Below, one piece after another: positions 28,115 to 40,028 of a DNA stretch of 64,000 nt (positions are counted from its first letter, which is position 1; every line of letters begins with the position of its first letter). Source of the DNA: Oceanospirillaceae bacterium. Lineage in GTDB: Bacteria > Pseudomonadota > Gammaproteobacteria > Pseudomonadales > Balneatricaceae. The stretch spans positions 1 to 64,000 of the forward strand of contig JAPYOS010000003.1 of the NCBI GenBank assembly GCA_029938085.1. The letters are read 5' to 3'. The notes beneath the pieces are model-generated. The model searched no databases and was not told the origin of the DNA. It worked only from the letters and a program-made list of their open reading frames with translations. A program made the position numbers and the translations under genes.

Positions 28115-29253
28115 ACCTTAAGCCATTATTTCAGGCCCAAGTGTGGCTCTTGTTAGCCGTATTAGTAGGCAGCTTTTGCCGTTGGCTAGCAGTGCCCAGT
28201 ATTGCTGATGCAGCAGGGCCCTTATGGGTATTGATGTTAGTAGTACTGGTAACTAATCTGCCGGTGTTTAGCCCCGTCAGTAAAGCACTGATCAACAGTG
28301 TGTTGACGTTATTGGGGTTAGGGATTTGCCTTTATTCTGTGACTAGCAGTCAGCCCTCGGAGCTGGCAAAGATCGGTTTTTGGTTACAAGTGCTGGCGGT
28401 AGGTTTTAGTATTTGGCACAGCATGAGCTTACTTGCTAGTGTCACATTTGGCACAGGCCTTCGACCCGTGGAGCAGCGCTTACAACAGACCATCAATTTA
28501 GTTATTCCAGCCATATTGGGTGTTTGGATCGTGGCGCTATGGCAATTAGTTACCGTGGGTTTTGCTATACCCCATGTGCTTTTACCGGCACCCAGCACCG
28601 TGGGGTATGCCTTGGTCTCTTCGTTGCCGACCTTGGCTGCAGACTTCCATCAAACCGTGATTAAAGCGGTCATCCCCGGGTTTTTGTTAGGCAACTTGGT
28701 GGGATTTTTGGTGGCTATTTTGGCTGACCGAATTCCATTTTTAAGGCGCGGCTTATTACCCGTAGGCAACTTAGTCAGTGCTATTCCCATTGTCGGTATC
28801 GCGCCCATTATGGTGATGTGGTTTGGTTTTGACTGGCAATCTAAAGTGGCGGTGGTGGTGATTATGACCTTCTTCCCCATGTTGGTGAATACCATATCTG
28901 GCCTTGCGCAAGCAGACGCCATGGAACGAGATTTAATGCGCTCTTATGGCGCGACCTATTGGCAGGGTTTGGTAAAAATGCGTTTACCCAACGCCTTACC
29001 CTTTGTCTTTAATGCCCTCAAAATCAACTCAACCTTGGCTTTAATTGGTGCCATTGTGGCGGAATTTTTCGGCACGCCAATTGTCGGTATGGGCTTTCGT
29101 ATATCCACGGAAGTCGGCCGTATGAACCTTGAGATGGTGTGGGCTTCTATTGTTGTAGCGGCCTTGGCCGGTTCGGCATTTTATGGATTGTTAGCCCTAT
29201 TGGAACGGCGTGTGACTTTTTGGCATGCGTCATTTAGGAAGGTGACAAACTAA
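28111..29253 (+). CDS. ABC transporter permease
   Basis: LMRSYGATYWQGLVKMRLPNALPFVFNALKINSTLALIGAIVAEFFG. Confidence 0.93.
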   Translation: MNLKPLFQAQVWLLLAVLVGSFCRWLAVPSIADAAGPLWVLMLVVLVTNLPVFSPVSKALINSVLTLLGLGICLYSVTSSQPSELAKIGFWLQVLAVGFSIWHSMSLLASVTFGTGLRPVEQRLQQTINLVIPAILGVWIVALWQLVTVGFAIPHVLLPAPSTVGYALVSSLPTLAADFHQTVIKAVIPGFLLGNLVGFLVAILADRIPFLRRGLLPVGNLVSAIPIVGIAPIMVMWFGFDWQSKVAVVVIMTFFPMLVNTISGLAQADAMERDLMRSYGATYWQGLVKMRLPNALPFVFNALKINSTLALIGAIVAEFFGTPIVGMGFRISTEVGRMNLEMVWASIVVAALAGSAFYGLLALLERRVTFWHASFRKVTN

Positions 29254-29293
29254 GGCCCGCAAAGGGCAGACTTGATAACCTGGAGGTTAGAAG

Positions 29294-30286
29294 ATGAATA
29301 ATAAGTATAAAATCGGAAGTTTAGTGGCAGGTTTGGCGCTGATGGCCAGTGGCAGCCTAGTGCAAGCGGCAGATGCCGTGACACTGCAGCTTAAATGGGT
29401 GACACAAGCCCAGTTTGCCGGCTATTTTGTGGCCCAAGATCAAGGTTTCTATGACGCCGAAGATCTTGATGTCACCATTAAACCAGGTGGGCCAGACGTT
29501 GCTCCGCCTCAAGTGATAGCCGGTGGCGGTGCCGATGTAGTCATCGATTGGATGCCTTCGGCGTTAGCTTCGAGAGAAAAAGGCTTGGCGTTGGTTAATA
29601 TTGCCCAACCCTTTAAGCGTTCGGGCATGATGCTAACTTGTCGCAAAGACAGTGGCATTACCAGCCCTGCCGATTTAAAGGACAAAACCCTTGGCGTATG
29701 GTTTTACGGTAACGAATATCCGTTCCTTAGTTGGATGAGCAAGCTTGGTTTAGCGACTGATGGTTCCAGCGGTGGTGTAACGGTATTGAAGCAAGGCTTT
29801 AACGTTGACCCAATTCTGCAAAAGCAAGCTCAATGTGTGTCTACCATGACCTACAACGAGTACTGGCAGATTATTGATGCGGGCCTTGACGCCGATGAGC
29901 TGGTGACCTTTAAGTATGAAGATCAGGGTGTAGCCACCCTAGAAGACGGCCTCTATGTGTTAGAGAAGAACCTAGCTGATGCAGCCTTCGTTGATAAGAT
30001 GGCGCGGTTTGTAAGAGCGTCTATGAAAGGTTGGGAATGGGCGCGTAATAACCCAGATGCAGCTGCAGACATTGTGCTTGAAAACGATGAAACCGGTGCT
30101 CAAACACAAGAGCATCAGCGTCGTATGATGGCCGAGGTCAATAAGCTAACCGCAGGTGGTGGTCAACTACAGTTGGCAGACTATGAACGTACCGTATCGA
30201 CTTTGATGAACGGTGGTTCAGACCCTGTTATCTCCAGTAAGCCTGCGGGCGCTTGGAGCCAAAAAGTTTGGGATGCTGCCTTTTAA
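29294..30286 (+). CDS. ABC transporter substrate-binding protein (NMT1/THI5-like)
   Basis: VTLQLKWVTQAQFAGYFVAQDQGFYDAEDLDVTIKPGGPDVAPPQVIAGGGADVVIDW. Confidence 0.93.
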   Translation: MNNKYKIGSLVAGLALMASGSLVQAADAVTLQLKWVTQAQFAGYFVAQDQGFYDAEDLDVTIKPGGPDVAPPQVIAGGGADVVIDWMPSALASREKGLALVNIAQPFKRSGMMLTCRKDSGITSPADLKDKTLGVWFYGNEYPFLSWMSKLGLATDGSSGGVTVLKQGFNVDPILQKQAQCVSTMTYNEYWQIIDAGLDADELVTFKYEDQGVATLEDGLYVLEKNLADAAFVDKMARFVRASMKGWEWARNNPDAAADIVLENDETGAQTQEHQRRMMAEVNKLTAGGGQLQLADYERTVSTLMNGGSDPVISSKPAGAWSQKVWDAAF

Positions 30287-30295
30287 AGGGCATAA

Positions 30296-31840
<1,545 letters not shown>

Positions 31841-31941
31841 CTTAGCTCGGCCTAATTTAACGGCTTTTTCATCCCACAATCACGCACCCAAACAGGGTGT
31901 GCGGATTCGTATTGATAAAATTTAGCATTAAGGAGACTATT

Positions 31942-33294
31942 GTGAACACGACAAAGTCCAGTAATAAAACCCAAGATGGCATTGTTTCTCAGCGTTTAAG
32001 CGAAGCATCGTGTCAGCAACACTTTTCTGATTTACATCAACCCTTGACTAAATACGGGGCTCTAGTCGAAGCCGATCGATGTTACTACTGCTACGACGCA
32101 CCGTGCCAAACGGCGTGCCCAACCGGCATTAACGTGCCTAGTTTTATTGGTATGATTAGCCAGCACAATAATCATGGTGCCGCAGGGAAAATATTAACCG
32201 AGAACATTATGGGGGGCACCTGCGCTCGTGCCTGCCCTGTGGAAACCTTGTGCGAACAAGCCTGCGTACGTAACCATGAAGACGATGGTCCGGTACGTAT
32301 AGGGATGTTGCAGCGCTATGCCACCGACCAAGCCAGCCAAGATCAAGTGAGCTTTTTTACGCGCGCAGAGCCTACGGGGCATAGTGTAGCGGTTGTAGGT
32401 GCAGGCCCCGCCGGCTTAGCTTGTGCCCACGCCATGGCGGTGTTGGGACATGATGTGGTGATTTATGAAGCCCAAGCAAAGGCCGGTGGATTGAACGAAT
32501 ATGGCCTTGCCGCCTACAAAATGGTGGATGACTTCGCGCAAAAAGAAGTCGACATGATCTTATCCATTGGTGGTATTGAGATACGACACGGCGTTCGTAT
32601 TGGAACAAACCTGAGTTTAGCCGATTTACAAGCCCGCCATGAGGCGGTGTTTATTGGCACTGGTTTAGGCCAGAGCCGAAGATTAAATTTGGCCGACGAG
32701 CAGGCCCACGGGGTGGAAAATGCCATCGAATATATCCATGACTTGCGCCAAACCGAGCGTTTGTCCGACTTGCCCGTGGGGCGAAAGGTATTGGTGATTG
32801 GCGGCGGCATGACCGCTATTGATATCGCGGCTCAAAGTAAGTTGTTGGGCGCAGAAGAAGTCACCATTGCCTATCGCCGCGGCCAGGAACATATGAATGC
32901 CAGTGACCATGAGCAGGCCTTTGCTTTAGAAAATGGCATTCGTTTGGTGTTTTGGGCGCAACCTATCAAGCTAGAGGTGCAAAGCAATGCACTGGTAGGG
33001 GTAGAGTTCGCCTCAACTCAAGGTGACAATTTTACCCTTTCGGCAGATGTGGTTTTTAAAGCCATTGGCCAGACCTTATTGCCTTTAGAGGGTAATTTGA
33101 GTTTAACGTCAGGGCGTATTGAAGTGGACACCGAGCAACGGTGCTCAGTGGATGGGGTATGGGCAGGTGGCGACTGCATTGCTGGTGGTGAAGACTTGGC
33201 GGTAAGCGCGGTGCAGGATGGCAAAGTGGCTGCAAAGTCGATGCATCAATGGCTCGTTTGTGGCCAAAACCAAACCCGCCAAAGTGAAGTGTAA
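31942..33294 (+). CDS. preT: NAD-dependent dihydropyrimidine dehydrogenase subunit PreT
   Basis: RCYYCYDAPCQTACPTGINVPSFIGMI, GGTCARACPVETLCEQACVR, GAGPAGLACAHAM; GTG start inferred. Confidence 0.93.
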   Translation: MNTTKSSNKTQDGIVSQRLSEASCQQHFSDLHQPLTKYGALVEADRCYYCYDAPCQTACPTGINVPSFIGMISQHNNHGAAGKILTENIMGGTCARACPVETLCEQACVRNHEDDGPVRIGMLQRYATDQASQDQVSFFTRAEPTGHSVAVVGAGPAGLACAHAMAVLGHDVVIYEAQAKAGGLNEYGLAAYKMVDDFAQKEVDMILSIGGIEIRHGVRIGTNLSLADLQARHEAVFIGTGLGQSRRLNLADEQAHGVENAIEYIHDLRQTERLSDLPVGRKVLVIGGGMTAIDIAAQSKLLGAEEVTIAYRRGQEHMNASDHEQAFALENGIRLVFWAQPIKLEVQSNALVGVEFASTQGDNFTLSADVVFKAIGQTLLPLEGNLSLTSGRIEVDTEQRCSVDGVWAGGDCIAGGEDLAVSAVQDGKVAAKSMHQWLVCGQNQTRQSEV

Positions 33295-33304
33295 GGAGCC
33301 TATT

Positions 33305-34615
33305 ATGATCGATTTAAAGTCAAATTTTATTGGAATTCAAACCCCAAACCCTTTTTGGTTGGCTTCTGCACCACCCACAGACAAAGCCTACAACATTAAT
33401 CGCGCTTTTGAAGCAGGTTGGGGTGGTGTGATGTGGAAAACCTTGGGCGAAGCAGGACCGCCTATCGTCAATGTCAGTGGTCCAAGATATGGCGCATGGC
33501 ATGGCAAAGATCGTACTTTAATGGGGCTCAATAATATCGAGCTCATTACAGATCGCAGCTTAGATATAAATTTGCAAGAAATTATCCAGGTTAAAAAAGA
33601 TTGGCCTGATCGCGGTGTGGTGGTGTCCCTTATGGTGCCATGTGAGGAACAGTCATGGAAAGATATCCTCATGCAGGTGGAAGACACTGGTGCAGACGGT
33701 ATTGAACTCAACTTTGGTTGTCCCCATGGTATGTCGGAACGTGGTATGGGTGCGGCGGTAGGGCAAGTGCCTGACTATGTAGAAATGGTGACTGCTTGGT
33801 GTAAGCAGTATTCACAATTGCCGGTGATCGTTAAGCTCACACCCAATATTTCTGACATTCGTACTTCGGCGCGAGCAGCCGTGCGTGGCGGCGCAGATGC
33901 CGTGTCTATGATCAACACCATTAACTCCGTGATGGGCGTGGATATTGATACCATGCGTGTATCGCCCACGGTGGGCGAGCAAGGCGCTCATGGTGGCTAT
34001 TGCGGCCCTGCAGTTAAACCGATTGCCATGCACATGGTAAGCGAAGTGGCACGGGATGCGGAGTGTGGCGGTATCCCTATTTCTGCGATAGGTGGTGTTA
34101 GCAATTGGCGTGATGCCGCAGAATTTATGGCCCTTGGCGCTACCAATGTACAAGTTTGTACGGCGGTAATGACCTATGGTTTTAGGATTGTTGAGGACAT
34201 GATTGATGGCCTTAGCCGTTGTTTGGCGGATAGAAACATGGCGTCGGTCGATGATTTGATCGCTGCCGCTGTACCCACGGTCACCGATTGGGCTAAATTA
34301 GACCTCAACTATGTGGTGAAGGCGCAGATAGACCAAGATTCATGTATTAAATGTGGCCGTTGCCACATTGTTTGTGAAGATACTTCTCATCAGGCCATCA
34401 GCACGCAGATAAACGGCGAACGTGGGTTTGAAGTGATTGACAAAGAGTGTGTGGGTTGCAACTTGTGTGTCAATGTATGCCCAGTGGAAGATTGTATCAG
34501 TTTACGTCAGCTACAAGCGGGTGAGATGGATGAGCGCACTGGCCTGCCGGTGTCTGGTGACTACCGTAACTGGTCACAACACCCCAATAATCCGATGCGC
34601 GTAGCGGGAGAGTGA
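33305..34615 (+). CDS. preA: NAD-dependent dihydropyrimidine dehydrogenase subunit PreA
   Basis: NFGCPHGMSERGMG catalytic Cys; two 4Fe-4S motifs CIKCGRCHIVC and CVGCNLCVNVC. Confidence 0.95.
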   Translation: MIDLKSNFIGIQTPNPFWLASAPPTDKAYNINRAFEAGWGGVMWKTLGEAGPPIVNVSGPRYGAWHGKDRTLMGLNNIELITDRSLDINLQEIIQVKKDWPDRGVVVSLMVPCEEQSWKDILMQVEDTGADGIELNFGCPHGMSERGMGAAVGQVPDYVEMVTAWCKQYSQLPVIVKLTPNISDIRTSARAAVRGGADAVSMINTINSVMGVDIDTMRVSPTVGEQGAHGGYCGPAVKPIAMHMVSEVARDAECGGIPISAIGGVSNWRDAAEFMALGATNVQVCTAVMTYGFRIVEDMIDGLSRCLADRNMASVDDLIAAAVPTVTDWAKLDLNYVVKAQIDQDSCIKCGRCHIVCEDTSHQAISTQINGERGFEVIDKECVGCNLCVNVCPVEDCISLRQLQAGEMDERTGLPVSGDYRNWSQHPNNPMRVAGE

Positions 34616-34617
34616 AA

Positions 34618-35853
34618 ATGAATAAAGTAACCATTAAGGCAGACCGCTTATGGGACAGTTTAATGCAAATGGCAAAAATTGGTGCGACAGAAAAAGGCGG
34701 CTGTTGTCGGCTGGCCTTAACCGATTTAGATAAGCAGTCCCGTGATTTGTTTGTCGATTGGTGTAAACAAGAAGGTTGCACCATACGCATCGATAAAATG
34801 GGTAATATCTTTGCTCGGCGAGCAGGAAAAGATAACACTTTGCCACCGGTGATGATGGGCAGCCATTTAGATACTCAACCCACAGGTGGCAAGTTTGATG
34901 GGGTGTATGGCGTGTTGTCTGGATTAGAAGTTATTCGTAGTCTAAATGATCACAAAATTACCACCAAAGGCCCCGTAGAGGCCAGCGTTTGGACCAACGA
35001 AGAAGGTTCGCGTTTTGCGCCAGCCATGGTTGCTTCGGGGGTATTTGCAGGTGTATTTGACTTGGAATACGGGCTCAGTCGTGCCGATTTAGATGGTTTA
35101 ACGATGGGTCAAGAGTTGCAGCGTATTGGATATGATGGTGATACCCAAGTGGGTGGCATGCCAGTGAAGGCTTTTTTTGAAGCCCATATAGAACAGGGCC
35201 CTATTCTTGAACATGAAGCAGTAACCATTGGTGTAGTCAGCCACGCTCAAGGTCAGCGTTGGTACGAAGTCACCTTCACAGGCCAAGAGTCGCATGCAGG
35301 GCCCACACCGATGGCCATCCGTAAGGATGCCTTGGTTGGCGCGTCCAAAGTCATTGCGCAAGTCAATGCTATTGGTCTAGAACATGCCCCATTAGGCTGT
35401 GCCACGGTTGGCCTTATTCAAAGCTATCCGAACTCTCGTAACGTGATTCCGGGGGAAGTGTTTTTCACCATTGATATTCGCCACCCCGAAAATGATGTAT
35501 TGAGCCAAATGGATGCCAAGGTCTGTGCCGCGGTTGAATCTGCCGCTAAACAACATGGTTTGGCGGTGGCGTTTGAAGAGATTTGGTATTCACCCCCTGT
35601 TGCCTTTGATGAACAGTGTGTCGCATCGGTGAGGCAAGCCGCTAAAGAGGCAGGGTATAGCCATCGCGACATTGTGAGCGGGGCGGGGCATGACGCTTGC
35701 TATATTAGTCGTATAGCACCCACTGCAATGGTGTTTGTACCTTGCGAAAACGGCATTAGTCACAATGAGGCTGAAAACGCCCTACCGGAGGATTTAGGCG
35801 CGGGCTGTCAGGTGTTGTTACAGGCGGTGTTAACTCAGGCCGGTATTGTTTAA
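34618..35853 (+). CDS. M20-family Zn-dependent N-carbamoyl-amino acid hydrolase / beta-ureidopropionase
   Basis: MMGSHLDTQPTGGKFDGVYGVLSGLEV, EEGSRFAPAMVASGVFAG, HIEQGPILE, SGAGHDACYI. Confidence 0.92.
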   Translation: MNKVTIKADRLWDSLMQMAKIGATEKGGCCRLALTDLDKQSRDLFVDWCKQEGCTIRIDKMGNIFARRAGKDNTLPPVMMGSHLDTQPTGGKFDGVYGVLSGLEVIRSLNDHKITTKGPVEASVWTNEEGSRFAPAMVASGVFAGVFDLEYGLSRADLDGLTMGQELQRIGYDGDTQVGGMPVKAFFEAHIEQGPILEHEAVTIGVVSHAQGQRWYEVTFTGQESHAGPTPMAIRKDALVGASKVIAQVNAIGLEHAPLGCATVGLIQSYPNSRNVIPGEVFFTIDIRHPENDVLSQMDAKVCAAVESAAKQHGLAVAFEEIWYSPPVAFDEQCVASVRQAAKEAGYSHRDIVSGAGHDACYISRIAPTAMVFVPCENGISHNEAENALPEDLGAGCQVLLQAVLTQAGIV

Positions 35854-35895
35854 TAGAAGTCTCGTGCAAAGGTCTTAAGTTGACATCAGGCGTTT

Positions 35896-36987
35896 TTAAC
35901 GGCCAATAAAAAATTGATGTAGCGGTGGCATAACTTGGGCTACTTCAACGCCTAATTGCTGGGCGGCGTGGGTGGGCCAGTATGGGTCGCGTAGCATTTC
36001 TCTTGCCAGCAACACAATGTCGGCTTGGCCGGTGACGATGATATTTTCGGCTTGATCGGCTTGCGTGATTTCGCCCACCGCCATACTCATTAAGCCTGTG
36101 CTTTGGCGCACCTTGGTTGCCATACCCACTTGTTGTGCAATACCACCGTTAATAGAGCCACGAGCAGCGGGTGTTGCGCCGCCTGAACTACAATCCACCA
36201 AATCCACACCCAGATCTTTGAGCCAGCTGGCCACTTGAATGTTGTCTTGTACCGTTAGTCCACCTTCTACCCAGTCGGTCATAGAAAGGCGTACCGCTAA
36301 AGGTAAACCTTGAGGCCAAACTGCTCTTACTTTTTTAATAGTTTCTAATAGAAACTGAGCTCGGCCGTTTAAGTCACCGCCGTAGCCGTCGTTACGTGTA
36401 TTGACCAACGGGCTTAAAAAACTATGTAACAAATAACCATGGGCGCAGTGAATCTCTAGCAATTCGTAGCCCGCTTCCACGGCGCGACCGGCTGCCGCTA
36501 CAAAACCGTCTTGTACTCGGTCAACGTCGGTTTGTGACATTTGTTTTGGGGTTTTCCACAGGCGCGTACCGTCGTCGTCGAAGGGTGCGTCTGTCGGGCC
36601 TAAGGTGTCCCAACCGCCTTCGGCATCGGTGAGTTGTTGCCCGCCTAACCATGGGGGCGTGCTGCTGCCTTTGCGACCAGAATGCGCCAATTGCACACCG
36701 GCAATGGCACCTTGGCTTTTAATAAAGGCAATGATAGGTTTCAGCGCCTCTACTTGAGTATCATTCCACAGGCCCATACACACTGGTGTTATACGGCCTT
36801 CAGGCAAAACGGCTGTTGCTTCTGTGATGACTAAACCGGCGCCACCTACGGCTTTTGAACCCAGATGAGACATATGCCACGCTTGGGCTACACCATCTAC
36901 GGCGCTGTATTGGCACATGGGCGCCACACCAATACGATTACGTAAGGTGATGTCTTTGATGGTCAGTGGGCTAAAAAGGTGGGGCAT
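35896..36987 (-). CDS. Old yellow enzyme family NADH:flavin oxidoreductase (YqjM/XenA type)
   Basis: LFSPLTIKDITLRNRIGVAPMCQYS, GVQLAHSGRKGS, EIHCAHGYLLHSFLSPLVNTR. Confidence 0.92.
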   Translation of the reverse strand: MPHLFSPLTIKDITLRNRIGVAPMCQYSAVDGVAQAWHMSHLGSKAVGGAGLVITEATAVLPEGRITPVCMGLWNDTQVEALKPIIAFIKSQGAIAGVQLAHSGRKGSSTPPWLGGQQLTDAEGGWDTLGPTDAPFDDDGTRLWKTPKQMSQTDVDRVQDGFVAAAGRAVEAGYELLEIHCAHGYLLHSFLSPLVNTRNDGYGGDLNGRAQFLLETIKKVRAVWPQGLPLAVRLSMTDWVEGGLTVQDNIQVASWLKDLGVDLVDCSSGGATPAARGSINGGIAQQVGMATKVRQSTGLMSMAVGEITQADQAENIIVTGQADIVLLAREMLRDPYWPTHAAQQLGVEVAQVMPPLHQFFIGR

Positions 36988-37156
36988 AATGCCGGTTCCG
37001 ATTACTTGAGTTTAGGCTGTATTGGCGACGTAGGGTGACCATGACATGCTGGTTTAATAGGGTCAATAGTGGCGTAGTAATTTGTTTAAAAAATTTGATT
37101 AATATTTGCAAAAACAGGGGCTTAAGTTTTATCATCAAGCTTTTGGGAGTCAACTA

Positions 37157-37504
37157 ATGAACATAGCCCGTCATCAAACTAATGAGCGTACCAGTAAAGT
37201 TGTGGTCCACAATAACGTGGCCTATTTATGTGGCCAAGTCGCGGCCGATGCCGATACCGATATTACCGAACAAACTCAGACCATGTTAGCCAAAGTTGAT
37301 GAGTTGTTAGCCAGTGTGGGTTCTGATTCTGGCCGTATGTTAAGCGCCACTATTTACCTTAAAACAATGGACGATTTTGCGGCCATGAATTTGGTCTGGA
37401 ATGCTTGGGTGCCCTCAGGCCATGCGCCAGCAAGAGCCTGCGTACAAGCGGCCATGGCACGGCCTACTTTGTTGGTAGAGATTTCTATTACTGCAGCGTG
37501 TTAA
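37157..37504 (+). CDS. RidA-family protein
   Basis: [61 protein letters not shown]. Confidence 0.88.
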   Translation: MNIARHQTNERTSKVVVHNNVAYLCGQVAADADTDITEQTQTMLAKVDELLASVGSDSGRMLSATIYLKTMDDFAAMNLVWNAWVPSGHAPARACVQAAMARPTLLVEISITAAC

Positions 37505-38178
37505 TAACGCCTTATAAGGGTCCGTTGGTACTGACAGCGACATTATTCTTGGCACCATTGGCGAGTTCGCCGGCCCATGCATCAAACTACCAGCAAGGTG
37601 ATTTAGTGGTGGGTAAGGTTGCGCCCAACACTCAAGTTTGGTTTGGCGATCAAGTATTACCAGTGTCCCATGCGGGGCTCTATGTGTTTGGGCTGGCTCG
37701 AAATGCGGCACCTGAGGTGACTGTCAAAACTCAGTTTGATAGCGACCCTGTTGTGCAAACGTTGGTGGTTCAGCAACGTATCTATGCTGAACAAAAGATT
37801 AACGGTTTACCCGCTAAAAAGGTCAACCCAGAGCCTAAGGTTCGTCTGCGCATTAATGCAGACAATTCTAAAATTGGCGCGGTACGAGCGAGTCTGACTC
37901 AAGCCGAGTGGCTGGCGCAGCCTTGGATCCTGCCTGTTGATGGCCGTATTAGTGGTGTTTATGGTGCTCGCCGCATACTTAATGGCGTGCCAAAAAGCCC
38001 GCACAATGGAGTTGATATTGCCGCTCCAGCGGGAACACCGATTGTTGCGCCTATTGCAGGACAAGTGGCCTTAGTGCACGAAGATATGTTTTACACGGGT
38101 AAAACTATCATGCTTGACCATGGTTTGGGCGTCACTTGGTAGCGCACCCACGTGGATCCGCTATTGTTGGTTGATTAG
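37498..38178 (+). pseudogene. M23-family peptidase lacking the second catalytic half
   Basis: SPHNGVDIAAPAGTPIVAPIAGQVALVHEDMFYTGKTIMLDHGLGVT-W-stop-RTHVDPLLLVD-stop; no HLS or HLHW (HxH) segment. Confidence 0.75.
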
Positions 38179-38187
38179 TTTACTGGC

Positions 38188-38724
38188 TTATCGGTTATAA
38201 CGCTTCCATCGCATGCGGCGCATTAGCCGGTCTTTAACAATGAACTGGTGGAACAGTGCCGCACCAATGTGGGTTAATAATACTAGGATCAGTAGCTTGG
38301 TTAAAATGGCGTGAGCGGTACGTGTTTGCAGGTTGTCAAAATTCTCTGGCATAGGGCTTGTTTGTGTAAAGAGGTTGGCAAAGTCGGCTTCAACGCCCAT
38401 AGCCATGCCGGTGCCTACAACGGATAATATGAGTATGTAGATGAGTTTATGGGCTAGACTCGACATCCAAGCCATGTGTGAGCCTATTGGGTTTGCCGGC
38501 TCCGGCGTGTTGCGTAGTTTGATGTTTAAGTACCTTAGGATAAGCAACAAACCGATCACTAATCCAAATACGGCATGGGTCTGTAAGGCAGGCAGTTTTT
38601 CGGGATCGGAGTTAGGTGTGTGCTCAAGCACAAGGGTTCCTTGCAATAAAGAGAAGGTGATAAGAATTGCCATGAGCCAATGTAAAACCACGGCGATACG
38701 ATTGTATTGAGTGTTTGAGTTCAT
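38188..38724 (-). CDS. Cytochrome b561
   Basis: YNRIAVVLHWLMAILI, LQTHAVFGLVIGLLLILRYL, LLVLLTHIGAALFHQFIVKD. Confidence 0.92.
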   Translation of the reverse strand: MNSNTQYNRIAVVLHWLMAILITFSLLQGTLVLEHTPNSDPEKLPALQTHAVFGLVIGLLLILRYLNIKLRNTPEPANPIGSHMAWMSSLAHKLIYILILSVVGTGMAMGVEADFANLFTQTSPMPENFDNLQTRTAHAILTKLLILVLLTHIGAALFHQFIVKDRLMRRMRWKRYNR

Positions 38725-39299
38725 TAAATGGATTCCTTGGTGTTGATAAGGTCTATAATCTGTTGGGTTAATAACTCTAATTTAACGGGCTGGTCAGTTT
38801 TTACAGTAATTAACTTACCTAGATTTAAGGGCCCTAAGCTGGCCTCTATTTTATATTCAGACAACAGGTCATACCCTAAATTAGCCCGATTGTTGTCTTG
38901 GGCGCCCTGTTTTTGTTGCCGTATTTGGATCCGTTCAAAGGCGGTTTCGGCAGGACAGTGACAATAAACCTCAATCACTTGGGCCGCGCTAGTGCGGAGC
39001 CATTGGGTATCTGTGCCCGGGGTTGTAGTGGATGCGGGATGGTCCCAAAAGGTGCATAAAATGCCGCGGCCTAGCTGTTTGGCTATCGCGACGAAGACTT
39101 GGTCTGCGCTGCTGCTGACATGGCGCCTTTGTTCGGCATTGGTGGAGCGAAAAGCCACATACAATTGCTCAAGAATAGTGTCTTTATCTAACAGTGACAG
39201 ACCTAAGCTCGCCTGCAATTGGTTGGCTAGGGTAGATTTGCCGCTGGCGGGTAAACCACTGATCAGAATATAAATGGGTGGTGACGGCTGCATTAACAC
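38724..39299 (-). CDS. P-loop AAA/zeta-toxin-like kinase
   Basis: LISGLPASGKSTLANQLQ Walker A. Confidence 0.8.
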   Translation of the reverse strand: MLMQPSPPIYILISGLPASGKSTLANQLQASLGLSLLDKDTILEQLYVAFRSTNAEQRRHVSSSADQVFVAIAKQLGRGILCTFWDHPASTTTPGTDTQWLRTSAAQVIEVYCHCPAETAFERIQIRQQKQGAQDNNRANLGYDLLSEYKIEASLGPLNLGKLITVKTDQPVKLELLTQQIIDLINTKESI

Positions 39300-39431
39300 T
39301 CCACATGGATTACGACTTTACCAGCCATTCTCTCCCTTTTAATATCAATTGCCAATAGATTGTGGGCCGGTACTGTTTGTAGCCTTATTTTATGACAATA
39401 TAGAATAAGATAATTTTAATGAGTAAGGTGC

Positions 39432-40004
39432 ATGATGATGCAAGATGTTTGTGTTTTTTGTGGTTCGAGCGAGGGCCGCGATCCGATTTACATGGCCGCC
39501 GCAAAAGCCTTAGGCGACGCCATTAGTGAACGTTCGTTGGGGCTGGTTTATGGTGGCGCCCAAGTGGGTTTGATGGGCCAAGTTGCAGATGCGGTGTTAG
39601 GCGGTGGTCAAAAGGTGGTGGGCATTATTCCACAGTCGTTTGCTCACAAAGTCTCCCATGCAGGGTTAACGCAGTTACATGTGGTGGATTCCATGCACAC
39701 CCGCAAAGCCATGATGTTTGAATTAGCGGGGGCATGTATTGCCTTGCCCGGCGGTTTTGGCACCTTAGAAGAGCTGACAGAAGTGTTAACTTGGGCACAA
39801 CTTGAATTTCATCAAAAACCCATTGGATTGCTCAACATTAACGGCTATTATGACGCCCTATTGGCATTTTTTGACCATGCAGTATTGGCTGGTTTTATTA
39901 AGCCTAAACACTTACAGTTGTTAATCGTCGATGACGACCCCACAAAGTTATTGCAGCGTTTACAGGAATATAAACCACCTGCCCAGAGCAAGTGGTCTGA
40001 TTAA
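39432..40004 (+). CDS. LOG-family protein (TIGR00730, Rossmann-fold nucleotide hydrolase)
   Basis: VFCGSSEGRDPIYMAAAKALG, MHTRKAMMFELAGACIALPGGFGTLEELTEVLTW. Confidence 0.93.
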   Translation: MMMQDVCVFCGSSEGRDPIYMAAAKALGDAISERSLGLVYGGAQVGLMGQVADAVLGGGQKVVGIIPQSFAHKVSHAGLTQLHVVDSMHTRKAMMFELAGACIALPGGFGTLEELTEVLTWAQLEFHQKPIGLLNINGYYDALLAFFDHAVLAGFIKPKHLQLLIVDDDPTKLLQRLQEYKPPAQSKWSD

Positions 40005-40028
40005 CTAGATTTTTTAGAGACCTATATT

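Noticed and set aside
33812-34153. 113-aa antisense ORF in preA
   Set aside because: Shadow ORF opposite highly conserved dihydropyrimidine dehydrogenase
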